Origin: Antedon bifida | Taxonomy: Eukaryota; Echinodermata; Crinoidea; Comatulida; Antedonidae | Assembly: GCA_963402885.1 (NCBI GenBank) | Contig: OY727099.1 | Location: forward strand, 2,048,501-2,112,500 | Reading direction: 5' to 3' | Length of the DNA stretch: 64,000 nt | Part shown: piece by piece, positions 24,161 to 35,600 of the stretch | Position numbering within the stretch: position 1 is the stretch's first letter | Layout: each line of letters starts with the position of its first letter | Notes under the pieces: generated by a model | Told to the model about the DNA's origin: nothing | What the model saw: the letters and a program-made list of their open reading frames with translations, nothing else | Databases searched by the model: none | Position numbers and translations under genes: made by a program

Positions 24161-24305
24161 TCAGCTCTATCTACACTAGCAAACTAATTTGACAACAAAA
24201 GTGTGATATGCTCAAATATGGTAGTGATATGACATTATCATGTCTATATATAGGCACATCACATTTTGTTGTCGCATAAAGTTTGATAGTGGAGACGCAC
24301 CTTTA
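24161..24305. mobile_element. MITE family A copy
   Basis: TCAGCTCTATCTACACTAGC on the left and GTTTGATAGTGGAGACGCAC on the right, with the usual core between. A (CATA)n microsatellite begins directly at its right end (24305-24329). Confidence 0.8.
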
Positions 24306-24453
24306 CATACATACATACATACATACATTGAGATATGGTTTTTAGTACGTACTTGCCTCTTGTTCACACAACACATTTATAAATCCTACAAAAGTATGTT
24401 ATAACATGTTGTACTGTTGACATTACAAAAGTGTATGGTAGTCAAAAACAATA

Positions 24454-24473
24454 GGGGTGGGGGTGGGAGGGGG
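24454..24473 (+). other. Canonical G-quadruplex motif
   Basis: Four G-runs of 4, 5, 3 and 5 with single-base loops (GGGGTGGGGGTGGGAGGGGG), in otherwise AT-rich DNA. One-base loops predict a very stable parallel quadruplex if single-stranded. Confidence 0.75.
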
Positions 24474-24962
24474 CTTAAATTGAACTACTGTAGTAGTTTT
24501 ACCAAATAAATAGTAATCATGTTTCACAATGCTTGCATAATAAGTATGTTCAGAGTTTACGTTACTGAATTTGTTTGTTTTTGTCCTTGTTTTTACATGG
24601 ATAGCCTTACAGTATAAATATACAGTATTACATTGATAGTAATTATTTAGTTAATGTGTATATTATGCCTATTGTATAAAAATACGTGATTCTATCCAAG
24701 CTGTATAATATTGGAAAACATTTATATACATACAGTATGCTTTTATGATTACTGTATATATTTCGCTGAAAATGGTAGCTACCTGTAGATTGATTCAATG
24801 GGACCATCAAAATGTAACTATAGATATGTGATAAAATGTTAATGACATTGTATTTTTTACATTTATTGTCAAAAAAGTATTAAATAAATATAATAAAGTT
24901 TGTTTATAAGGTTTTTGTATAATTATGAATCCGACCAATCTGTATCAAAGATAGCATACTAT

Positions 24963-25143
24963 CGTGTCTCGTCTTCAACACACCGTGGTCGTAGCAGCGT
25001 TTCGTCAACACATCGTGGTCGTATCCGTGTTTCGTCAACACATCGCGGTCGTAGCAGCGTTTCGTCAACACATCGCGGTCGTATCAGCGTTTCGTCAACA
25101 CATCGTGGTCGTATCAGCGTTTCGGCAACGCATTGCGGTCGTC
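24963..25143. repeat. 30-bp CpG-rich minisatellite, six copies
   Basis: The unit contains CGTTTCGTCAACACATCG followed by GGTCGTAKCAG. The length is a multiple of three and the unit lacks stops, so it stays open in two frames (STHRGR-type and FRQHIVV-type peptides). This is a repeat artefact, with no start context, splice sites or homologue recognised. Confidence 0.9.
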
Positions 25144-25448
25144 AACATGCATGATGTCAGCGTGTTCTCAACACATGTCGTCAGAGTGTCAACACACATG
25201 GCGTCGTCACCATATCGTTTGTTAAAGGCCAATTCAGACAGCGTCGTACTGCGACGAGGCCCAACTTGACTTGACTCATCGGTGCTGTTTGAGTTGAATT
25301 CCGACGCGACGAGTCGTCTTGAGATATCGTCGGGCGTGGTTTATAGGTCGTCGCGAGAACGACATGTTTAATTTTCTCCCGACAAGACCTTAACACATGA
25401 ACTTTTGAATAGTTATAATAACAATGTTACTTAATTCACTATAGATTC

Positions 25449-25454
25449 TTTATT
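25449..25454 (-). terminator. Poly(A) signal of the dermatopontin-like gene
   Basis: Minus-strand AATAAA 41 bp beyond the stop codon at 25495-25497, suitably placed for 3' end formation. Confidence 0.6.
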
Positions 25455-25494
25455 TTGTCCAACTCTTATTCATTAAACAGTAATCAATCTTTGT

Positions 25495-27786
25495 TTAAAG
25501 TTTAAGAAGAGAAGCCACTTCGTATACCCACCATCGATCTCTGCAAAAGAATAATAAATTAATGTTATAGAGTATTGTATGTTGTAATGGATACAGATTG
25601 CAAATTCGGCTAAAAGTCGTGGTTTTTTAATAAGTTTTTGTTCACATTTTAGTTTTAATTAAATATTATCTCATTATGTTATATAGCGATTATTCACAAA
25701 GAGCCTGTAATCGCTTCACATTACTGTAGTACCCCGGTAATGTTTTGGATCAAACACGTCTGGAAACATACTTCCATAATGTTGCACCCAGTAATCAGTG
25801 TTTTGACCTAATACCAAGTAACCATTTGTACACCTGGGTGGCGAGGTAAAGTGTCTCACCTGTGATAGTCGTCATACTGGGAGAATGCACCGTGGTACCA
25901 ATGACTGTCATCGAGTTGGTGCGAGTTACCAACGTTTATGGTTGATGGTATTTCTTCTATGTAAGGGTTGATCACTCGGTATTCGCTGCTACCACAGCAA
26001 AAGAATCTCCAACTTAACGGTGAAAAAAGACATTTTTATTAGAATACTCGACAAATTACGAACAGAAAAAATGTATATTTGTATACTATAATATTTATCA
26101 AATAATCATTACGATAGCGATCTTTCTTTTATTTCAATGACCAAAATGGCCTCCGGATATAATTTTCAGACATTTTACTTTTTCTTTTCTTTTTTCTTAC
26201 ATAATTGTTTATGGCGCGTATAATTTAATAAGACATATCTTCTTTTTTTAATGTACCGTTTTTTTTAAATGGTTATCAACTTATAAGATTAATTGGTTGA
26301 AAAATGGTCTATACTTTCGGTCCGTGGAACATTTTTATATAATAATCTAAAGGGTGCCATAACACTAACTACTAATGACCATACAAAGTTTGTAAACATA
26401 ATCGGCACAAAATTTTGTGTAAACATTTTTATTTTGTTTTCATTCTGTGCTATTTGTTATTTGTTTTCTATGACAATACTAAATAAATCAATGTTAACTT
26501 TTTGGTTAAACCAGTTGACAAGTACTTACTTGCTACGTTTCAGCTACTTTCAGTAGCCTTGATCACGCAAATGACGTTGACATGATGTTCTGTCATGACA
26601 ATACTGTAACGTATGGTGAGAGTCAATAAGGAATTGAATTGTAAAACTCACCCACGATCATGTTCTTTATGGTCGTATATGCCTTGAATACCGGCTACCA
26701 CCGAATTGTCACCACACGAAAACAGCATATCGGTGGTAAACCAGTTTATGAAACCCGTCCATTGACAGTGATCGAAATATGTTGGGTAATCTCTGTAACA
26801 CAAACATTAATGAACTACAATTTATTTCTAAAATCAATTCTACCACGTAAATTGATGGAAGAACATGTGCTGCTGTTGATACTTAAGCTTGGTTCACACT
26901 AGGAAGCAACGTAACGGCGTAGACGCAACGCAAGCGAGTTGACCAATGACAAGCTTCAGTTCGAATAGTCCATCGCATGTGATTGGTCAAATCCATGACG
27001 TTGCGTTACGTCGTTGTGTTGCGTCTCTAGTGGGAACCAAGCATTACTGTCTTAAGTGCATGGTGCATGATAGGCCTATTAGAGTATTTCATAAACTGTA
27101 GCCATAATGACATTAAATAATGTGATACAATTTGGCGTACATTTGGAAAGCAACACTAAGAGTGAAATGTGCCAGTCTTGTGTTCGTTCTAAATTAGGAT
27201 CAGGACTGTTGCTATCGCATATGACCCACGGTTCCCACAGGGGTCTGGTTTTTTAAAAGTTTAAAGGCCAATTTACACAGACGAGTGGTAACGGTAAGCG
27301 GAAAACCGCGTCTCCTGAGCAGAAACCACCTGTCCGCTCCGCGTTGTGTGTAAATGGTCATAAGAAATAACATAGATTCTATATTTTTATTACCGTTACC
27401 GCTCTTCTGTGTAAATTGGCCTTAATCCTCCTTTCCTATATCGTTATAAATATGCATTTATAATAGTTAATGTTCAGTCACATGCATCTAATATCAGCCC
27501 CCAAATCCCGGCACATCCTTTCCCTTCTCCCTCTTCATACCAACGAGTAGGCCTAGATGAACTAATATAAATCATTAATCAATATACTGTATATATCACC
27601 AGTATGAACCCACCTGCAGTAGAATGCGAAATATCGGTCGTCGGGATCTGAGTTGATATGTTCTGAATCGATTCTATAGAAAGCCTGGTGAGTCGGACAA
27701 GTAAAGTATACGTCTTGGGTCAACTGGGTGTCCCACGCGTTACTTGCTCCAATCAGAGAAAGCGTTAGAAATATGAGAAAATGCAT
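25495..27786 (-). CDS. DPT: Dermatopontin-like secreted extracellular-matrix protein
   Basis: Four coding exons on the minus strand, in order 27786-27614, 26792-26652, 26012-25860 and 25540-25495 (TAA). All junctions are GT-AG in phase 2 and the total is 170 residues (vertebrate dermatopontin is about 200). Residues 1-17 (MHFLIFLTLSLIGASNA) are a signal peptide followed by WDTQLTQDVYFTC. The family repeat is visible: residues 22-57 (W/F..C...Q...RIDSEH...DDRYFAFYC), 58-110 (DYPTYFDHCQWTGFINWF, MLFSCGDNSVVAGIQGIYDH, EHDRGWRFFCC) and a last block ending DRWWVYEV. The D-R-x-W-x-F-x-C pattern and paired cysteines are typical of the family. Known of the family: small secreted matrix proteins that bind collagen, proteoglycan or integrin and, in invertebrates, act as shell-matrix or agglutinating proteins. 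A clean acceptor just before the start (exon from 27801) implies a 5'UTR exon further upstream. Confidence 0.9.
26884..27044. mobile_element. MITE with GCTTGGTTCACACTAG-type inverted termini
   Basis: The left end AGCTTGGTTCACACTAGGAA and right end CTAGTGGGAACCAAGC are inverted. The interior also folds back (ACGCAACGCAAGCG against CGTTGCGTTACGTCG). Flanking TTA on both sides suggests a 3-bp PIF/Harbinger-type target. Lies in dermatopontin intron 1. A truncated relative is at 8214-8336. Confidence 0.75.
27265..27422. mobile_element. MITE with AGGCCAATTTACACAG inverted termini, TAA target
   Basis: AGGCCAATTTACACAG and CTGTGTAAATTGGCCT are exact reverse complements. Both ends are flanked by TAA (27262-27264 and 27423-27425), a PIF/Harbinger-like 3-bp site. 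Inner GTAACGGTAAGCGG and ACCGTTACCGCTC extend the palindrome. In dermatopontin intron 1. Confidence 0.85.
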
Positions 27787-28273
27787 TTTGATTACAACCA
27801 CTGAAAAAGATTGAATTTGATTTAAATTTTCAATTACTAGATATAATTATATTAAATATGTGAAGAGAACATTAACTTTAAAGATGTATGCATATATAAT
27901 AAGATATATAAACATGAAAAATGAAGATTATTAAATCAAGACTTTGAATAGGCCATTTTGCAGTTTTAATAAATTTTATAAGTTTTAAATAATCACTTCT
28001 GTATAAAAAAAAACTTACAAAAATAATGTTTCACTTATAAAAAGACAAAATAGTCTGTTAAATTCAACCAAAATCCCATTGACTTCTGGTCAATTTGACC
28101 ATATTTTGCTTTGAATTACAGTTTGTTTAACTGAATAACTTTAATGTGACATTAAAATGGCTGCATATTAAACAAAAAACAAGGGGGGACAATACATTTT
28201 TAATTGGGAAAAATAAACGGCACGATAAATCGGAACAAATGAGAACAGGTATTAAGACAGTGAACAGGCTTAC

Positions 28274-28330
28274 CTTCAAGTGGTCTTCCTCTGAAATGAA
28301 TTATTTTAATGTTTCATTTTAGATATTTCA
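28274..28330 (-). other. Candidate 5'UTR exon of the dermatopontin-like gene
   Basis: On the minus strand a donor CACTTGAAG|GTAAGC ends an exon at 28274. It would splice to the acceptor just before 27801, 15 bp upstream of the ATG. The 5' boundary and promoter are not determinable from sequence. Confidence 0.4.
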
Positions 28331-28556
28331 AACAATTCGTCTACATCTGGTCGTTCACATCTGGTCGTTCACATAGACATTGGACAGCTTTATTAGATAT
28401 TGCATATCTTCCATGCGATAAGAAGGAGGCTCTAAGTTTAAAATATTAAAATTATGACGTTAATACCCAAAGTATAAGATAAACTACGACAGATTATTTA
28501 AGATTGTCTATTTACTGGTACTGTTTATTTGCATTAACGTGATCGCTTGTTTAAAA

Positions 28557-28676
28557 ACAAGGCCATATACATGGCTGCAGTCGCGTGCTCAAGTTAGTGT
28601 TTACCGACCGACCGACCGACCGACCGACCAACCGACTGGCATAGTGAGCTGTGGAGTCGCGTTGCACGCGACTAAA
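28557..28676. mobile_element. (GACC)n-containing element with AGTCGCGTGC inverted termini
   Basis: AGTCGCGTGCTCAAGTTAGT, then TGTTTACC, a (GACC) run and ATAGTGAGCTGT, ending GCACGCGACT, the exact inverse of the left end. Fifty bases of its left part recur at 57301-57350, including the outside sequence AAACAAGGCCATATACATGG. Confidence 0.75.
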
Positions 28677-28807
28677 AACGAACATAAGCCTAATTAATTT
28701 ACAAGCTAGACTTAATTATTATCTAAATTAAATAAAGTCTTATCAGTCAGTGAGATACGATATGCTGACGAAATTTAATTAACCATTCATAACATTTCAA
28801 CAGGTGG

Positions 28808-28900
28808 TTGAATCGATTCTATAGAAAGCTTGGTGAGTCGACAAGTAAAGTGTGACGTCTTTGGTCAATTGGGTATCCCATGCGTTACTCGCTCCAATCA
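28808..28900 (-). pseudogene. Decayed copy of dermatopontin coding exon 1
   Basis: About 93 bp here align to the coding exon at roughly 27662-27756: both share AATCGATTCTATAGAAAGC, GGTGAGTCG, ACAAGTAAAGT, CGTTACT and GCTCCAATCA. This copy has a one-base loss in GTCGGACAA, small insertions around TGTGACGTCTTTGG and several substitutions, so the frame is broken. It covers the end of the signal peptide through the TCPTHQAFYRID region. No neighbouring exons were found, so it is a local partial duplication and not a second gene. Confidence 0.85.
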
Positions 28901-28952
28901 TCATATGGGCTAGGCCTATGCCTAGGCTAGTCTGGTTTGAAAGGGCACTTCA

Positions 28953-29003
28953 GGAAAAGGGGGGTTCGTTCGAACCCTACGAACCCCCTGGCTACGGGCT
29001 TGC
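28953..29003. mobile_element. Half-copy of the CAAGCCCATAGCCAG element
   Basis: The reverse complement reads CAAGCCCGTAGCCAGGGGGT, matching the left end of the element at 13047-13200. An internal GGTTCGTTCGAACC palindrome is present. Confidence 0.6.
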
Positions 29004-30547
29004 CAATCAGGGTTGACGTTATAAATTTCAATTTACTAAAACTTTGCTGGTAACACTGTCGTTTTAGCTGTGTGCTAGATATAATTAGGCCCAAGTACGT
29101 TGGTCATAAAGGTGTAAATTAGAAAAAAAAATATTCGTCTTTTTAATTAACTTGTTTTATATATATTATTGTTTTTGTTATATTTACGTGTTTAATGCAA
29201 TACTTTATATATTTTATTTTAGATTGTAAAAGGATCCCAATGGAAATAAGCTAATAAGCTTTTTGGGCTATCCTGGAAAATCTTTTATAATGTATTATTT
29301 GTAATGTCAGTAATTTATGTTATCACTTTGTATGTATTTTGTATGATGATTTTCCTAATAATTCGAATCAAATCAAATCACGACAAATCAAGAAACTAAA
29401 CATACTATTTAAAATTGACAAAACCCGTTTAAATGAGATTCATGAGATAATTTATTATTTATTAATTTACAAAGAGTTACGACCCTAATTATTCTAGATT
29501 AAGTAAAGTCCTTATCAGTAAGACACGAGTGTCTGTTATTATGCCTACGTATGTAGAGGAGGATTTAATTTCTGTTCATATTAATATTTCAGACAGATTG
29601 CGGTTGGTTACGCGACCAGCGCTGTGAAGATGAATAATGAAGAATGTAGGACTACTTAGCTTCATCCAGAAAACCGAAGTAGGGTGAATACGCCGGCCGT
29701 TTATGTTTTAGTTAGAAATATTGACCAGAGGAAAGTGGTTTAACATTTCTGATTAAACTGTAATTAATTGCCTGGATTGGTTCTTAAATGTGGTCTCAGA
29801 TTATTTAATAATAAAAGAGTAGATCAAAAAATTAAATCGAACGCGACAAAAAAGAAATGACCATGACAAGTGACCTACTTATTGGCATGTCGGATGAAAC
29901 TTTCAATACCGGAAGAATAAAAGTTTTGAGCCTGTTATGTCATGTGTGTGATGACGCATGACAAATCATTGCTACACACGATCGAACAATCAATACGTTC
30001 ATGTTAAACCGTGCACTAAAAAGAATGTTAAACAAAGTTTAGGAGAATCAACAAGTGCTTATGTGTGGTATAAGCTCTTGAGACACCGCTAGTGAAGTAA
30101 AGTATTGTAATTGATTAGAAATCCTCTTTGGTTTTAGACAGCACTAAGCTAAGCAGCAAATGGTCATGTTTTCAACCGAACTGATGGGGCTCACGCCTGG
30201 CCCGGAAACAGGTAATCTCAGATAAACATTTTGGTTGGGGAGGCCTACAGATTAGTTATTTCTGGCTCTTGAGAAATGGGTTATTACTAGGCCTATATTT
30301 AGATAACCGTGTTAATAATGTTGAAATGTGTGTAGTTGTTTGAATTTAATTTATTTTTTGTGTTAAATCATGGAGGTAAAATAATTTATTTTCTACCTCC
30401 ATGGTTTAGTGAACATACAGGTACTTAAATGTTGTCCTCACTAAAAACATGGGTAAGCCTACTATATGTTTATTAGTACTGAATTAGTCTGAACTAAACA
30501 GTATACCTGTACTAGACTATACTACATATTTTAATTTATAATTTTTT

Positions 30548-30625
30548 TTCCTCTGGGCACTGCTCAAGCACGCCCCGGTTTTAGCCAGTGAGGTGAGCAC
30601 TCACAGACGTTGTGCCACTGTGTGT
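30548..30625. mobile_element. Truncated CAGTGGC-family element
   Basis: CTCTGGGCACTGCTCAAGC, GGTTTTAGCCAGTGAG and the right end GTTGTGCCACTG match the family. The left terminus is missing. Confidence 0.6.
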
Positions 30626-31626
30626 ATTTTTATTTTGATGTCTAGTCTGATTTGATTTAAATTTATTAGGAAAATCATCATAATAAATACATACAAAGTG
30701 ATAACATATATTACTGACATTACAAATAATACATTTATAGTCATTATATTAAATTATTTACACAGTACTTCCTGCAGTACTATATTTTCAAGCTTTTTTT
30801 AAAATATATTATGCATACGCTAAAGTATGTAGATAAAATTCAAGTATTTTTAAGGGTCTACAGTAAATAATAATAATAATAATAATTTCACAATAATTAA
30901 CAATGAACAGAGGATTGTTTGGGACCATGAATGATTGCCCCACAGACGATTATGCCTGAGTTGAGGTGATCTCAGTGACAATCGTTGCTTTGCGATCGCC
31001 TCACAAACACTGACATTTGAAACTGGCATATGAATTAACTACATTAAATGAGATAGAAAGGAGTGTTACTACATATTTCAGAATTTGACCTACTGTGTGG
31101 GTGCAATTGATCACAATGGAGCTACCCTTAAATAAAAGTACAATTGTATTGCATAAGTTGACTATAAAATGAATGGAAATAAAACATAATAAATGCCGTT
31201 TAAATATTTATTCAATATCTTATATCTATATTATCAGGATATACATAGGTATTGCTGTTAAAACCACATATTAAGGACATGAAAAATAAAACTGTGTGTT
31301 TTAAAACCATAAATTATTATTTATTAGTAATATTATACTGAAGTAAACCTTTTATAGTGTATTTTATCTATTTTTATATCTATTTTTTAGTATTATGAAT
31401 TTGTTTCCTTTTGTTATTTAAATCGACCAGCAAAACATAATGAAAAATACCAGGCAGGGCAGAATGATACTGTAACTTTATAGGCAAAATAAAGCGCTGT
31501 TAAACTCAATTGTCCCAGCTACCTATCATTTGTTTGTTTTTTTTACTATAAGTTTGTTCAAAAAGTCTTTATGTCTCGTCTACATATTACCAATTTTATT
31601 TTTAGAATTGCAAGTAAAAATCAGTC

Positions 31627-31775
31627 TTAAGCTCTGTCTACACTATCAAATTTTTTTTGACAAAAAAAAATGTGTGATGTGTCCATATATGGACTTGATG
31701 ATGTCAAATCACTACCATATTTGGGCACATCACACTTTTTAGTCAAACTAGTTTGATAGTGTAGACAGAGCTTTA
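31627..31775. mobile_element. MITE family A copy
   Basis: TTAAGCTCTGTCTACACTAT on the left, AGTGTAGACAGAGCTTTA on the right, with TTA on both outer ends. It overlaps two short spurious reading frames. Confidence 0.9.
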
Positions 31776-32646
31776 GTATTGGTAGGCATTCAATCGACTT
31801 TGCACCCCTCGTGTAAATACGGGTAGTAGTACACCCCACATACACACAAAATATTCAATACTGCCCACACTTGCGTGATAGCTTTTTTTATGACTCATTT
31901 GTTAAATGGCAAAATTTCTTGTTCCTTCGAGTTAATTCTCAGTATAATTCTGTATCGTGGAACCCATAGTTTTTTTTAAACAGGTTTAACAACGTGTCAT
32001 TTCTTTTCATTGTTTTATATGGTAAGTGTAAGGCTCTTTATGTTAATTCTTTATGTTTGGTTGTTTTATTATATCTTTGTGCTAAGTTAGGATTTGATTT
32101 AACTGCATTAATCATGACAAATTAAATCTGGTGTCTTGTTCAGTACCTCGTCGTTGGTGAATCATTTTGGCAGTGTATTTTGTAGTTTTTACATTATTCC
32201 AAATATGGTATTGTTGACAATCTTGGTTTCATTTCTGTATGAAGAATTAACCAAGTGTTGACAGCTAAAAGCAGTTCAGAACGTATTTCACAATAATCTG
32301 TTTTGTATTGAGTTTTTCTTTGAACTTCTGCTATTTATAATATGCTACGTTTTGTAAAAATTTATAAAGTATATCAAATCTGATTTTAACAGATATAATT
32401 GTGTTTTCTTTTGTAGTCTAGTTTTATTTCAATTTTAACTGTAACTGACTGTGAAAAGACCTTTATTTATTCGAACTTTGAGTTTCAGGTAGTGTGAATA
32501 AATCAATGAAATTGTCTGATTTGGGAACCATGACTTGTTGCATAATGTATGAATAGTTCAAAGTTCAAAGTGGAAGTAGTCCTATCTGATTATATATAAT
32601 TTTTTTTTTTATTTCACAGGCATGACTTGCAACTGTTTAACCAAAC

Positions 32647-35600
32647 ATGAGTAGAACTGGAACTACTGTACCTCTAACAATAAATCCTTTACATAGAAAG
32701 ATCAAACAAAGTAGTAAAAGCGGGAGTGAATTCTCGAAAGTGCGACGCTCGGCTAAAAGCATAAAGCCAGATATTTTTGCGCAACGTTGGTCACAAAATG
32801 ATACTGAACTAAATGGTAGTTGTAGTAACAATGTAAGACAAGGTAGTAATGGGAATATTAAACGGTCAAATGGAGTAAGAGTGACGGATCAAAACTCAAC
32901 GCAATGTAAATCAGACTTACTGCAAGTACCACGATATGAACGCCGATTGCCTAGTAAAAATGATGGATTACATTCTAGACATATAGGCCAAGAATTACCC
33001 AGAAGGCCAGAAACAAGATCTGTCATTGAAAAACAAAGCCCAAGATTAAGCAACAATTTACTGCATCCTCATTGGTCAGTTGCTGGTCTGCCTAGCGAAT
33101 CATATAACGGCATGGAGCAAAAACCACGTCCTGTTAAAAGCCGACCTCAAGCACGAAATGTTGTCACAAAAGTTTTAAAAAAGGGTGCAACATCAGGCAA
33201 GGAAGAACAAAGCCGTAGTAACGGTAACGTACATATGCGACAAAATAACGGGAGTCTGTCTCCTGAGTCGGACAGGAATTCAGTATTTGACCGTGTGAAA
33301 GAATTTGAAGGCATCGATAAATGTCCAAATACTAATTCGAATCGTACTGTAAAAGACGAACAATCATATGGTGACCTAAACCCATGCGTCGTAAAAAATG
33401 AATCGCAAAATCTGCATCATACTTATGAAAATCAAGACGTTAAGGAAAAGGAAGAGAAGAGTCCTCGGATTAGACAAAAACCAATGATAAAACCTAAAAC
33501 GAAACGAGTTCAGAATGTTTTTGAAAAGAAAAAGAAAAGTATGTCAACAGCAATAGTTCATACTTACGAGGAGGTGGCAGAGGATGAAATTGAGCACGAC
33601 GAATCAAATGTTGGAAACATGCACAGGAATAAAAATGTTGACGCATCAAAACAATCTAGGAATATACGCGATGGTGCAAAATCTCCGACTGGTGGTAGGA
33701 AAGGGCATCGCGAAAGATCCATTGTTGTAGGTGATAAAAAAGATGGTAGACCAATTGGCAGCTCTGATTCGCCACGATATGAAGATGTTTACGAGGGTGA
33801 TGATACCGAATTTGATAGAAAACCGAGTTTAAAATTTAGCGTGTACGATGAAGTATTTGAAGGAAACGTTGATGATAAGTTTCAAATCGTGTCGCCTGTT
33901 TCACCATCCCATAACTCAAAACCTTTGCCTCCACCAAAACCTAAAAGTAAACTTCCCCCTCCGTATTTTGTTCTGGAAAGAAACAGTGCTGACAGCGATA
34001 CACTAAACTCCCCGGACAACCAGTCTAATGGAGATTTTCGACAATCTTTATTTCATTTTCAAGCGTACAAAACGCCATACGTTTTAGCAGACACAAATGG
34101 GATGATCGACCAGCCCGTGTCGCCGACTGGTGAGCGTTCAAGACGCAATCTGTACGACAAACCTCTGCTTTTATCACAGCGTTCAGCAAGTGCTGAGGAT
34201 ATTTTTGATCAACAGAAAACGACGATTCAGGACGGGAGTGGGTATTCCATACCAGGTAGTCATTTATGGAGGGCGCGTTCATTTACAGAACATGTAAGTA
34301 CGATTATGATGTTAAAGGTAAATATTTGGGACATTTAAGAAAAAAAAACTTCATTTGATTATTCATTTAAGGGAACAGTTTATTTTTTAATTGAAATTGT
34401 TGAATATTTGAAAATGGCACACTTAAGAGTTTGAACCCATCTCATTGAGTATCACACTTATGCGTTTATGTGCCATTCTTTTAAAGCTCTGTCTACACTA
34501 TCAAACTTTATGTGGCAACAAAATGTGATGTGCCCATATATAAACCTGATGATGTCATATCACTACCATGTTTGGGCATATCACCACCATATGTGGGCAT
34601 ATCATTTTTTTGTCGTCAAACTAGTTTGATAGAGTAGACAGAGCTTTACACTCTACAGTGTGTGCTGGGTGTCCACTGCTGGTCCTATTATGCAATTACT
34701 GTAGTATTTACCATCACTTCTGTTGCTATAGTCTTTAGTTTGAAAAGGCCATTTCAGCAAGAAACTTAGTTCTTTCTTCCCTTGGCAGAAGGCTTGCTAT
34801 TGGCCAATACAGTATCTCCCAATTTATAGATGATTCTGTGGCTAGAACACAGCGAAATTTCCATCTTCAGGACAGAATAATCAGTATCTTCACATTTTAA
34901 CAGGGCGAAGAGAAATCCCCCATTAAAGAAGAGGTAAGACTTATTCCATTAAAAGATGGAGACTCGGGCTTCACAGCGAAGAAAGGAAAAAAGGGCCGTT
35001 TACAGACAGTAAGTTTTATTGTTATATCTTAATACAAAAAAATATATATTATAGCAAATTAGATTAAATAGTGTATTTGTTTTTGTGCAATATTATTTTT
35101 TTTAATTGTTGTATTCTAGTGCATTTACTAATATTGTCTACTTTGTATTTTGATCATTTCAAATTTAAAAAGAATTGGGCAGATATGCCAAGTCTTTCAC
35201 TCTCGCTCACCCATCAAGGCTTGTCGAACACCTCCATCCCAGCGACCAAGCCTTTAATGCATCGAACTTGCAAAGTTTGGGGAGTTAGTATTTTTATTAT
35301 TATTTATTATCAGTGCATGGTTAAATTGCATTAACCTTGAATTTCAAGGCAAGGAATGGGAACTCATCTGGCTGTCAAAACGTCCCTCTACGATAACTTG
35401 TTAACCATGATTGTATATTATTAAGAATAAAACATTATATAGATTATAAATGATCAAAATTTTATTTTATGCTTGATTACATATAATTTTTTCAGCATAT
35501 TGTTCAAATGATACTAACACTAAAGTTCCAAGTTTTCAATTTCCTTCCAAGTACTAATTACTGTAGGGTACGTTTTCTATTAATAGTCTAAAAGATTGAC

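Larger units (their letters stand above)
21067..25448. other. Intergenic region between choline kinase and the dermatopontin-like gene
   Basis: No coding sequence supported on either strand. It holds the choline kinase 3' flank (a candidate AATAAA lies only at 22596-22601), two CAGTGGC-type elements, a duplicated 120-130 bp block, a MITE family A copy, a G-rich run and a 30-bp minisatellite, each listed separately. Confidence 0.6.
28901..32619. other. Gene-poor interval upstream of the DENND2-like gene
   Basis: No coding exon supported. It contains a half-element at 28953-29003, a truncated CAGTGGC-family end (30548-30625), a TAA microsatellite near 30867 and a MITE family A copy at 31627-31775. 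A possible untranslated exon of the downstream gene ends with CGGAAACAG|GTAATC at 30211. The rest is featureless AT-rich sequence. Confidence 0.55.

Noticed and set aside
24900..25269. Repetitive reading frames of 84 and 101 codons
   Set aside because: Two frames of the same 30-bp minisatellite; repeat artefact.
31530..31845. Short frames on both strands
   Set aside because: They coincide with a MITE family A copy and its palindromic termini.
32637..32831. Minus-strand 64-codon frame
   Set aside because: Antisense shadow of the first coding exon of the DENND2-like gene.
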